64,000 nucleotides of DNA from Chryseobacterium ginsenosidimutans (GTDB lineage Bacteria > Bacteroidota > Bacteroidia > Flavobacteriales > Weeksellaceae). Of this stretch, positions 26,564-35,044 are shown one piece after another. The notes under the pieces were generated by a model. That model made no database searches, was not told where the DNA came from, and saw only the letters and a list, made by a program, of their open reading frames with translations. Numbering within the stretch: position 1 is the stretch's first letter; the number at the start of each line of letters is the position of its first letter. The translations under genes were made by a program, and so were the position numbers. The DNA is taken from contig NZ_JANUCO010000001.1 in NCBI RefSeq assembly GCF_024807225.1, forward strand, positions 4,588,001-4,652,000, given 5' to 3'.

Positions 26564-27082
26564 ATGAAACTGAAAGGCAAAGAAAAAAACTTCTGGTGGA
26601 ATTTTGCTCACATCACAGATTCTCGAAAGATTCCCACTGAAATTCCGGGGTTCACGAGCATCGATTCTGTGGAAGATGACGACTATTTTGCCGCCCTTTT
26701 TGACAAAGTTAAAATCATCCATTCCATTTATCTTAAAGAAACCAAGGTTACCGACGAAACCGTTCGGTACATTTCGGGAGTTCAGCAGTTGAAAAGCCTT
26801 ACGCTCATGAAACATCCCAATATCACTACAAAAAGCCTTCCCTATCTCAACAAATTAACCGATTTGGAATATCTTGACATTTGGAACACAGAAATTACCA
26901 TAAAAGACATCCACGAATTGGATCAGCTTAAAAATTTAAAAGAATTGTATGTCGCTTCTTTAGGTTATGAATTCAGCACACATTCTCAAATGGACAGCGA
27001 ACTGATTTTAGAGGAAGTTATCAAGCTCGAGAGTATCCTTCCTAATTGTAAATTTTATGTCGACCATCGTCTTTATCAATAA
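26564..27082 (+). CDS. Hypothetical protein with leucine-rich-repeat-like region
   Basis: 172 residues, no signal peptide. Residues about 70-125 contain three repeats spaced by 22-24 residues: LKSLTLMKHPNITT, LEYLDIWNTEITI and LKELYVASLGYEF, each fitting an LxxLxLxxT/N pattern of leucine-rich repeats. Such folds usually bind proteins. It follows a secreted-protein gene by 17 bases. Partner unknown. Confidence 0.65.
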   Translation: MKLKGKEKNFWWNFAHITDSRKIPTEIPGFTSIDSVEDDDYFAALFDKVKIIHSIYLKETKVTDETVRYISGVQQLKSLTLMKHPNITTKSLPYLNKLTDLEYLDIWNTEITIKDIHELDQLKNLKELYVASLGYEFSTHSQMDSELILEEVIKLESILPNCKFYVDHRLYQ

Positions 27083-27262
27083 TTTATCTCATTTTGAAGT
27101 TCATTCTTATCATAAAATTTTTCTTTTGAAAGATATAATACCTACACCGTACTGTTAATTTGGGCAATATTTCTAATGCATTTATTTTTAACCTCAAAAT
27201 GCACTTAAATAGAGCCTTTCCATAGTATTGCGCTTCTGTTTAGGCATCTCGTTAATAATGTT

Positions 27263-27270
27263 TACATTTG
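27263..27270 (+). promoter_or_regulatory. Promoter -7 element for rocD
   Basis: TACATTTG, a TAnnTTTG match 16 bases before the ATG. The rest of the 204-base spacer shows no further feature. Confidence 0.55.
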
Positions 27271-27286
27271 TGGAAAACCTAAATTT

Positions 27287-28537
27287 ATGTCAACAGTAGA
27301 AACAGCAAAAAACTCACAGTATTTTATTGACCTTGAAGACAAACACGGCGCGCACAACTATCACCCTCTTCCAGTAGTTTTAGACAAAGGAGAAGGCGTT
27401 TTTGTTTGGGATGTGGAAGGCAAGAGATATTATGATTTTCTTTCAGCATATTCTGCTGTGAATCAAGGACATTCTCACCCGAAAATTGTAGAAGCTTTGG
27501 TAAATCAGGCTAAAAAATTAGCTTTAACATCAAGAGCGTTTTATAACTCGAACTTAGGAGAATACGAACAAAAAATTACCACTCTTTTTGGTTTTGATAA
27601 AGTTTTACCGATGAATTCCGGAGCTGAAGCCGTGGAAACTGCAGTAAAATTAGCAAGAAAATGGAGTTACGAAGTAAAAGGAATTACTGAAAACGCAGCA
27701 AAAATTGTTGTATGCGAAAACAACTTCCACGGAAGAACAACGACCATCGTTTCTTTCTCAAACGATCCTGATGCAAACCAAAATTATGGTCCTTTCACAC
27801 CCGGATTTATCAAAATCCCTTACAATGATCTTAAAGCGTTAGAAGAAATTTTAACTCAGGATGCTCAGAATATTGCGGCATTTTTGGTAGAACCTATTCA
27901 AGGGGAAGCCGGAGTGTATGTTCCGGATGAAAATTTCCTTAAAAATGCTTCTGAATTATGTAAAAAACACAATGTTCTTTTCATTGCAGATGAAGTTCAG
28001 ACGGGAATTGCAAGAACAGGAAAATTAATTGCGTGTCATCACGAAAATGTGCAACCCGATATTTTAATCTTAGGAAAAGCGCTTTCTGGTGGAATGTATC
28101 CCGTTTCGGCGGTGTTGGCAAATAACGAAATCATGAATGTGATTAAACCTGGACAACACGGTTCTACTTTTGGAGGAAACCCGATTGCATGTGCTGTTGC
28201 GATTGCTGCGTTAAATGTTGTTGAAGAAGAAAAACTTTCTGAAAGAGCGGAAGAATTAGGAAAATTATTCAGATCTGAAATTGAAAAAATCATCGAGAAA
28301 TCAGAGCTGATTACCAAAGTGAGAGGAAAAGGTTTATTAAATGCTATTTTAATCAACGACACTCCGGATAGCTCTACCGCATGGAATATCTGTTTACAAT
28401 TAAAAGAAAACGGATTGCTTGCAAAACCAACGCACGGAAACATCATCAGACTAGCTCCCCCGTTGGTAATTACCGAAGAGCAATTGCTGGATTGTGTGAG
28501 AATCATTGAGAAAACGGTTTTAGAATTTAAAAAATAA
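27287..28537 (+). CDS. rocD: Ornithine--oxo-acid transaminase
   Basis: 416 residues, a class III PLP aminotransferase. It has FVWDVEGKRYYDFLSAYSAV, MNSGAEAVETAVKLARKW, and the PLP Lys in ILGKALSGGMYPVSAVL near residue 264, followed by HGSTFGGNP. These match ornithine aminotransferase, which converts ornithine and 2-oxoglutarate to glutamate semialdehyde and glutamate in arginine/proline metabolism. It stands alone with its own promoter and terminator. Confidence 0.93.
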   Translation: MSTVETAKNSQYFIDLEDKHGAHNYHPLPVVLDKGEGVFVWDVEGKRYYDFLSAYSAVNQGHSHPKIVEALVNQAKKLALTSRAFYNSNLGEYEQKITTLFGFDKVLPMNSGAEAVETAVKLARKWSYEVKGITENAAKIVVCENNFHGRTTTIVSFSNDPDANQNYGPFTPGFIKIPYNDLKALEEILTQDAQNIAAFLVEPIQGEAGVYVPDENFLKNASELCKKHNVLFIADEVQTGIARTGKLIACHHENVQPDILILGKALSGGMYPVSAVLANNEIMNVIKPGQHGSTFGGNPIACAVAIAALNVVEEEKLSERAEELGKLFRSEIEKIIEKSELITKVRGKGLLNAILINDTPDSSTAWNICLQLKENGLLAKPTHGNIIRLAPPLVITEEQLLDCVRIIEKTVLEFKK

Positions 28538-28580
28538 AAGCTTCTAAAATATTATTAATCAATTTTTAGAAAAAAAATAA

Positions 28581-28617
28581 ATGGGTGTAGTCTATAAAAA
28601 CTATGCCCATATTTTTG
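28581..28617 (+). terminator. Terminator of rocD
   Basis: ATGGGTGTAGT pairs with ACTATGCCCAT over eleven positions including two G-T pairs, followed by ATTTTTG. Confidence 0.7.
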
Positions 28618-28724
28618 TTTTCAAGAGTATATTTTAAAATTATAAAAGTTAAAATTTTAAAATTTCACACTAAAATTCCTGCACAAAAACGTTAATATGC
28701 ATCAAGAAAATTCAAATTAAAACT

Positions 28725-28732
28725 TATCTTTG
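28725..28732 (+). promoter_or_regulatory. Promoter -7 element of the polysaccharide cluster
   Basis: TATCTTTG, a TAnnTTTG match 64 bases before the first glycosyltransferase gene of the cluster. Confidence 0.55.
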
Positions 28733-28795
28733 AATTTGAAATTCATTTCTAAGTGATCTTATTAACTCATATTTCCATATCAAACAAAAGCTGTA

Positions 28796-29539
28796 ATGAA
28801 CGTAAGTGGCTTAATCATAACATATAATGAAGAGAAAAACATACAGGAAGTTCTTGAGTGTTTTGATTTTTGCGATGAGATTATTGTAGTCGATTCATTC
28901 AGCACAGATAAAACTTTGGAAATTGCAGAAAAACATCCTTATGTGAAAATTATTCAGAACAAGTTTGAAGACTTTACAAAACAAAGAAATCTGGCTTTAG
29001 ATGCTGCAAAAAACGACTGGGTATTGTTTCTTGACGGCGATGAAAGAATAACGCCCGAACTTAGAAAAGAAATTATAGAAGAACTAAATAAACCTGAGCA
29101 AAAAGACGCCTATTATTTTTACAGAAAGTTCTTTTTTGCTAAAAAACCGATCCACTATTCAGGAACACAAACCGACAAGAATTTCAGGCTCTTTAGGAAG
29201 TCTAAAGCGAGATATATTGCGGGGAAAAAAGTTCATGAAACATTGGAAGTAAACGGTACAATCGGCGAATTAAAAAATAAACTCCTGCATTTTTCCGTTA
29301 CTGATTATGAGTCTTATAAAAAGAAAATGATTCATTACGGGATTTTAAAAGGAGAGGAATTGGCTTTGAAGGGAAAAAAATTCAATCTTTTAACTCAATA
29401 TTCAAAAACAGCGTTCAAATTTTTTAAGGCATACATTTTGCGTTTAGGTATCTTGGACGGAAAAGAGGGGTATCAACTTTCTTATTTGCAATCATTAAGT
29501 GTTTTTGAAACTTATGAATCATTAAAAGAGCAAAATTAG
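28796..29539 (+). CDS. Family 2 glycosyltransferase, WaaE/KdtX type
   Basis: 247 residues. It starts SGLIITYNEEKNIQEVLECF, with IIVVDSFSTDKTLE, KQRNLALDAAKNDWVLFLDGDE (DxD) and FRLFRKSKARYIAGKKVHE, the layout of WaaE-like enzymes that glucosylate lipopolysaccharide core heptose. The true acceptor in this organism is unknown. First of four rightward genes with tight spacing (next ATG four bases after the stop). Confidence 0.88.
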   Translation: MNVSGLIITYNEEKNIQEVLECFDFCDEIIVVDSFSTDKTLEIAEKHPYVKIIQNKFEDFTKQRNLALDAAKNDWVLFLDGDERITPELRKEIIEELNKPEQKDAYYFYRKFFFAKKPIHYSGTQTDKNFRLFRKSKARYIAGKKVHETLEVNGTIGELKNKLLHFSVTDYESYKKKMIHYGILKGEELALKGKKFNLLTQYSKTAFKFFKAYILRLGILDGKEGYQLSYLQSLSVFETYESLKEQN

Positions 29540-29543
29540 TTGG

Positions 29544-30527
29544 ATGAAGATTTGTGTAATCAGTTTCGATTTTTGGGGATATGATGCTCATATAGTAGAG
29601 ACATTGTCTGCTAAAGGTATTGATGCCCATCATATCAAAATGGGTTCGGTCACTCATTCGAATTTCAGTGAGAGAGCGACCAATGCTGTAAGTAAAATTT
29701 TTCTTAATAAAAATCTTAAAGCAGAAAAGAGGCAAAAATTTGTCTTGGCTTCTTTGGAAAATTTAGGACATCAGGATCAAATTCTGGTGCTAAATCCTGA
29801 TACTTTTGATCTTTCTACGTTGGAAGAAATCAGAAAATATTCCGACAGGCTTATCACGTATCTTTATGATAGTTTAGACAGATTCGCTGTAGAAAAGGAA
29901 AAACTTAGTCTTTTTGATAAGATTTTCTCTTTTGATATTGCAGACAGTAAAAAAAATGATTTTGAGAAATTAACCAATTATATTTATTTACCACACCTTT
30001 GCTGTAATAAGCAAAATCCTCAAATGGATCTTTTTTATGTTACCTCTTATGATAATAAAAGAGTTTCCCTTATCAAGCTGCTTGCGAAAAGACTGATTGA
30101 GTTAGAGCTTAAATTTCAGATCATGGTGATCGGAAAAAAAGGCTGGAAACATCAGTTAAAAAATATGTTCTTTACAATTCCTGAACAGCTGCATATTATC
30201 TTCAGTATCAAAAAAATAGACCACGAAAAGCTTCCCGAATATTACAAAAATTCAAAAGCGCTATTGGATCTTACCCGAGAAAACCAACACGGACTGAGTT
30301 TCAGAGTATTTGAAGCAATGGCATTAGAAAAAAAGATTATTACTGATAATGAATACATTAAAAATTACGACTTTTACAATCCAAACAATATTTTGGTTTT
30401 AAATGAAACCTGCAGTAATCTTGATAAATGTTTTTTTGAATTGCCTTATGAGAAAATTCCTGAAGAGGTTTATTATAAGTATACTTTGGATAATTGGGTA
30501 AATGTGGTTTTTAAATTAAATAAGTAA
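29544..30527 (+). CDS. CgeB-like glycosyltransferase, GT-B fold
   Basis: 327 residues without a signal peptide. It begins MKICVISFDFWGYDAHIVE and carries a C-terminal GT-B-type donor site (KSKALLDLTRENQHGLSFRVFEA, then MALEKKIITDNEY), as in CgeB/DUF3880 proteins. The N-terminal half has LVLNPDTFDL and YLYDSLDRF. The stop overlaps the start of the next glycosyltransferase by one base (TAATG). Confidence 0.75.
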   Translation: MKICVISFDFWGYDAHIVETLSAKGIDAHHIKMGSVTHSNFSERATNAVSKIFLNKNLKAEKRQKFVLASLENLGHQDQILVLNPDTFDLSTLEEIRKYSDRLITYLYDSLDRFAVEKEKLSLFDKIFSFDIADSKKNDFEKLTNYIYLPHLCCNKQNPQMDLFYVTSYDNKRVSLIKLLAKRLIELELKFQIMVIGKKGWKHQLKNMFFTIPEQLHIIFSIKKIDHEKLPEYYKNSKALLDLTRENQHGLSFRVFEAMALEKKIITDNEYIKNYDFYNPNNILVLNETCSNLDKCFFELPYEKIPEEVYYKYTLDNWVNVVFKLNK

Positions 30528-31459
30528 TGAAAGTCTCAGTAGCAATTTGTACATATAACGGAGAGCGCTTTTTAAAAACACAAATTAATTCTATTTTAGA
30601 TCAAACCGTTCCTGTAGATGAAATTGTAGTTTGTGATGATTGCTCTTCAGATGAAACTAAAGAAATACTTGCTGAGTACAAAAAACAGCATCCTGAAATT
30701 TTTAAAATTCATTTCAACAAAGTCAATTTAAGAAGTGTAAAAAATTTCGAAAAAGCTATTTCACTTTGTGAGAATGAAATTATTTTCCTTTCTGATCAGG
30801 ATGATATCTGGAATCAGAATAAAGTAGAATTATTTTTAGAGTATTTTGAAAAATTTCCTGCTATCGATGTTATTTCTTCAAATGCGTTTATTATTGATGA
30901 AAATGACCATATTATAGATACAAATACGATCTGGGATGTGGTTAATTTTCTGGAGAAAAGAAAAATCATTTATAATTATTTTAAAATATTCAGCCTAATT
31001 GGTAACTTCGCAACCGGTGCTAATATGGCCTTCAGAAAAGACTTCATAGAATCTGCACTTCCTTTTCCCGAAAAAAAATTTCATCATGACGAATGGATCG
31101 CTTTAGTATCTTCTTCTGATGATAAATTTGATTTTATTCGCGAAAAAACATCATCCTATCGGGTTCACGACAGTCAGCAAGTAGGTGGTGTGTTTTTTAA
31201 TAAAGATAAAAATACAGAATCTCAATTATCCGAAAGATTTAATGTTTATAATGAAAAAGACTCCTTTAGATTATTAAAAAGAAGGTTTTCTATTTTAAAA
31301 GACAAAAGACAAAAGATATTCTCTATTATTGATTATCAAAAAAATGAAGTTTTTGTAAAAAATCTCAAATTAATTGATGATTATGAATTTTATTTAAAAG
31401 AAAAATTAAAAAAAGATAGCTTTTTAAAGTATCAAATTTTTAAATTTCTATATTTCTAA
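30527..31459 (+). CDS. Family 2 glycosyltransferase, rhamnosyltransferase-like
   Basis: 310 residues. N-terminal GT-A domain: VSVAICTYNGERFLKTQINS, EIVVCDDCSSDETKEIL and IIFLSDQDDIWNQNK, the DQDD metal site usual in rhamnosyltransferase-like GT2 enzymes. The later HHDEWIALV segment is also typical. It is coupled to the genes on both sides. Confidence 0.88.
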   Translation: MKVSVAICTYNGERFLKTQINSILDQTVPVDEIVVCDDCSSDETKEILAEYKKQHPEIFKIHFNKVNLRSVKNFEKAISLCENEIIFLSDQDDIWNQNKVELFLEYFEKFPAIDVISSNAFIIDENDHIIDTNTIWDVVNFLEKRKIIYNYFKIFSLIGNFATGANMAFRKDFIESALPFPEKKFHHDEWIALVSSSDDKFDFIREKTSSYRVHDSQQVGGVFFNKDKNTESQLSERFNVYNEKDSFRLLKRRFSILKDKRQKIFSIIDYQKNEVFVKNLKLIDDYEFYLKEKLKKDSFLKYQIFKFLYF

Positions 31460-31466
31460 TAATATT

Positions 31467-32766
31467 ATGAGTGAAAATACAAATTTTGGTGTAAATATAT
31501 CTGGCTATATCAATAAACAATTTGGTTTAGGGGAAGGTGTCCGTTCTAATATCAGAGCTGTAAAAACTACTGATATTCCTTACGTTATCAATGATTTCAA
31601 CATTGTATTATCGAAACATGTGATGGATGAAACTCAAAGTGCACTTACCGTTTCAGAAGAAAATCCTTATAACATAAATCTTGTTCAGATCAATATAGAC
31701 CGTTTGCATTCTGTGATGCAGGAAACGGATAAATCTTACTTTCAAAACAAATACAATATTGCATTTTGGGCTTGGGAATTAGAAAATTTCCCTGAAGAAT
31801 CTAAGGTTTTCTTCAATCTATTTAATGAAATATGGGTTCCCAGTAACTTCTGTACAGAAGCGATTTCAAAAGTATCTCCGGTTTCCCGTTATTAAAATGA
31901 TGCATTCTATCGAAATTGAAAATACTACTTATTCCAGAAAAGATTTCAATTTACCGGAAGATAAGTTCATTTTCATGACTATGTTTGATTATTACAGTTC
32001 TATCAGCAGAAAAAACCCTATTGCAACTATTGATGCTTACGAACAATCTTTTGGGAAAAACAATCCTGAAGTCTTACTTTTAATTAAAACATCTATAAGT
32101 AAAGAATTCCCTAATGAAAAGAATGAGTTGGTAAACAGAATTGGGGACAATAAAAGCATTATCGTTGTTGAAGAAATACTGGAGCGTGACAAACTATATA
32201 GTTTAATGAATTGTTGCGACTGCTTTGTATCTCTTCATCGTTCTGAAGGCTTTGGATTGACAATGGCGGAAGCAATGTATTTAGGAAAACCGGTTATCGC
32301 AACGGCGTATTCTGCCAATACAGAATTCATGAATATTAATAATTCTTTTCCTGTAAAATATAAATTAATAAAAACAGGAGATCAATACTATTTCAGTACC
32401 GATAAAGATGTTTGGGCAGATGCAGATGTGCAGCATGCTTCTCAGCAAATGACTTTAGTTTATACCAATAAAAATCTGGCATCTGAAATTGCACAAAAAG
32501 GGCAAAGTGATGTAAAACAATTTCTTTCACCAACAATAATGGGAGAAAAAATAAAACAGAGATTAGAATTAATAAATAAAGAGATATTTCCAAACTTATC
32601 ACAAAAAAGCTCTAATGAAGAATCTTTATTAAAGTTTGAAATTAAATTATTGGAAGACAAACTAAATAAAATCAGGAACTTAAAACCTGTACAATGGAAA
32701 ATTAAATTTAAAAATTTTCAAAATAAACTGACTGGCAAAAGCAGAAAATATTTTTGGGAAGATTAA
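31467..32766 (+). CDS. Family 4 (GT-B) glycosyltransferase, interrupted by a +1 frameshift
   Basis: The N-terminal part reads GVNISGYINKQFGLGEGVRS and continues to SKVSPV, where an extra T at 31882-31884 (CCGGTTTCCC for CCGGTTCCC) breaks it. Corrected, the frame reads SPVPVIKMMHSIE and goes on to the donor-binding domain with FVSLHRSEGFGLTMAEAMYL, the E-x7-E motif of GT4 enzymes. The whole protein has about 432 residues. The last four bases overlap the convergent glycosyltransferase gene. The break is probably a data error. Confidence 0.88.
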
Positions 32767-33404
32767 TCCAAAGTATCATAAAATTCGTTCTGTTTCTTTT
32801 GCTTTTCGAAGTTTTTCTTATGAATTAAACAAAGCGTATAGTCTTTGGGCATTTCTGTAAAATTTTTATGCCCATACAATACTTCATGTACTTTATTTTT
32901 CCAGAATATTTTTTTGTTGTTCTTTATAATTCTCGCCTGATAATCTGGGAAATTTATATATCCTTCATGGTTTTTATTCCAATTCATTTCCTGGATATAC
33001 TCTTCTGTGATCCCTTCGACAATATTAATTCTTGGAACAAAAAAACACTCCACACTTTTCTCTTTTCTTAAATAAGGTTTAAGGCTTTTTATCAGACCTT
33101 CCGCAGGATATTCGTCGGCATCTATCTGAAAGAGATATTTGCATTTTGCATGCTGAATAAGTGTATTTTTAAAGGTTGCGAAATCACCATTCAGTTTCGC
33201 TTCAATTCTTACGACTTTTGAGCCGTAACTTTTAATCAAACTAGAAACTTCATTATTTTCATTCGTGATATCCTGAAGAATAATTACCTCATCCCGATCA
33301 TCAATCAAAGGCAATAAAGTATCTAGGAGCTTCTTTAATTCCCTGTGTTCATTACAAACTGTTATCCCGTAACTAATAGTAATTGGTCTTAAAAAACTGA
33401 ACAT
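32763..33404 (-). CDS. Family 2 glycosyltransferase, short form
   Basis: 213 residues. ISYGITVCNEHRELKKLLDT, DEVIILQDITNE and YLFQIDADEYPAEGL (DxD) identify a GT-A enzyme of the GT2 type, close to those acting in LPS core assembly. It shares one base with the stop of the upstream GT2 gene, so both leftward genes are coupled, and it meets the rightward GT4 gene with a four-base overlap. Confidence 0.82.
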   Translation of the reverse strand: MFSFLRPITISYGITVCNEHRELKKLLDTLLPLIDDRDEVIILQDITNENNEVSSLIKSYGSKVVRIEAKLNGDFATFKNTLIQHAKCKYLFQIDADEYPAEGLIKSLKPYLRKEKSVECFFVPRINIVEGITEEYIQEMNWNKNHEGYINFPDYQARIIKNNKKIFWKNKVHEVLYGHKNFTEMPKDYTLCLIHKKNFEKQKKQNEFYDTLD

Positions 33405-34565
33405 TATTTTCTTTTTATTAATTGATTTTCGTAAGATTTATCTTGTAATATCTTAATGCTTACATTCTTAATTTTAAATTCATTGGAGCCAGAAAAGAGT
33501 TTTTCTAAAAAATTTCTCTTAAGGTTTTTCTTTTCTTCTATAATATCTGCAAGATTTTTGAATACAAAAAGATTCTTATCCGAAAAATGTTTACCATCAA
33601 ATTTGATCAAAATATCATCTTGAAATTCCGATTCTAAAGACCTGAATTTTTCCTTTACATCTATACTCGTTTTTTTCTGCTCTTCTTTTATATAAACTTC
33701 CGGATTATAATCAGAATAAATATGATCTACAAATATTTCTAACTGTTTGATGACATCATCTGTTGGATTTTTCAGAAGCAAACCATATTTCAGTTTTTTT
33801 CTAGTCTTTGATTGATTATTAAATCCCCATTTTCGTATAAAATTCCTCAAAGAATTTTCCTCAATAATGCTTGTCCTATTTTGATATTCTTCTGAAAATC
33901 TGGAGGTTTTACTTACAAAATGATAAACGATTGCATTGGGACAGACAAATGTCTTTTCACCAGACATCCTCAATCTTAAAATTAAATCATCATCCTCACA
34001 AAACATAGGTTTAAAAAGCGGATCCAACCCGTTTATTTTAATTAAAGCATCTTTTTTGGCAGCAAGAAAGAAACTTACATCCTCAGTAAATGCGCCTTTC
34101 TGATTTTTTTGTTGTTTTTCAAATTCAAAGAAATTTTCAAATTGAAAAGTTTCAAAATCACTTCCAAAATCCTGAATTTCTTTCCAAAGTCTTTTATCTG
34201 CAGCAAAAACAGGAGGTTCTATAACTTTATAATAGACAAGGTTATGTTCAGATAATGAATTTTCAATCTCATGCAGAAAATTTCTACCAATCACCATATC
34301 GTTATGTAAAAAACAGACATAATCTTGGGTAGAAATTTCTATCGCTTTGTTATAGGTATCAGAAAGAGTCTTTTCTTCAGAACTAAAAAAATGAACAAGA
34401 TTTTCATCTTTTAAAGAATCCAGCCATTCATTGGTTTCCATCCGTACTTCCGTAGCTTACAAAAACAATTTCTATTTCCGGAAAGTTCTCACGAATAGAA
34501 TGATAACAGCTTTTTGAATATTCTAAATTATTTTTTAATCCTATTAAAAGCGAAATATTATTCAT
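33404..34565 (-). CDS. Family 2 glycosyltransferase, interrupted by a +1 frameshift
   Basis: A start at 34441 would cut off the nucleotide-binding strand. On the minus strand an ATG at 34565 opens MNNISLLIGLKNNLEYSKSC and leads to EIVFVSYGSTDG, the GT2 SxGSxDG motif. An extra A at 34435-34437 (minus strand GATGGAAACC for GATGGAACC) then breaks it. Corrected, the motif continues TNEWLDSLKD into the long frame with VCFLHNDMVIG and FCEDDDLILRLRM. The full protein has about 386 residues. Without the correction the gene would look N-terminally truncated. Confidence 0.85.
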
Positions 34566-34577
34566 TATACTCATTAT

Positions 34578-34922
34578 TTAACTTCTATCATACTCATCCT
34601 CAATCCTCACAATATCATCCTCCCCAAAATAAGTCCCAGTCTGCACTTCGATGAAGACAACTGGCTTTTCAGAAAGATTCATCATTCTGTGTCTTGCTCC
34701 TAGTGGAATGAAGATGCTTTCGCCATATTTCAGGTTAATTTCTTTATCATCCAAAACAACCGTGGCATCACCTTCGATGATTGTCCATTGTTCCTGTCTT
34801 TTGTGGTGATATTGGTAAGACAATTTTTGACCGGGATTTACTTCGATTCTTTTTAATTTATAATTTGGTTCATCTGCTAATACAAAATATTTTCCCCAAG
34901 GTCTTTCGCCTATTTCTAACAT
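34578..34922 (-). CDS. Stand-alone type II mannose-6-phosphate isomerase-like cupin
   Basis: 114 residues. RPWGKYFVLADEPNYKLKRI, SYQYHHKRQEQWTIIEGDA and IPLGARHRMMNLS match the isomerase domain normally fused to ManC (PF01050), with His residues for a metal site. It would interconvert mannose-6-P and fructose-6-P, or act on a related sugar in nucleotide-sugar supply. It is the first gene of the leftward half of the glycan cluster. Confidence 0.85.
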   Translation of the reverse strand: MLEIGERPWGKYFVLADEPNYKLKRIEVNPGQKLSYQYHHKRQEQWTIIEGDATVVLDDKEINLKYGESIFIPLGARHRMMNLSEKPVVFIEVQTGTYFGEDDIVRIEDEYDRS

Positions 34923-34945
34923 ACTCTAATTCTTTTTAATTTATA

Positions 34946-34953
34946 CAAATGTA
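34946..34953 (-). promoter_or_regulatory. Promoter -7 element of the leftward glycan unit
   Basis: TACATTTG on the minus strand, 23 bases before the cupin start codon. Confidence 0.55.
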
Positions 34954-35017
34954 AATATTCAAATCAAAAAACCCAACAACCTGGATATTAATCATTCTTA
35001 AAAACATATAAATTAAG

Positions 35018-35025
35018 TAAATTTG
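35018..35025 (+). promoter_or_regulatory. Promoter -7 element for gltX
   Basis: TAAATTTG, a TAnnTTTG match 19 bases before the gltX ATG. Confidence 0.55.
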
Positions 35026-35044
35026 CATCAAAATTTTAATTAAT

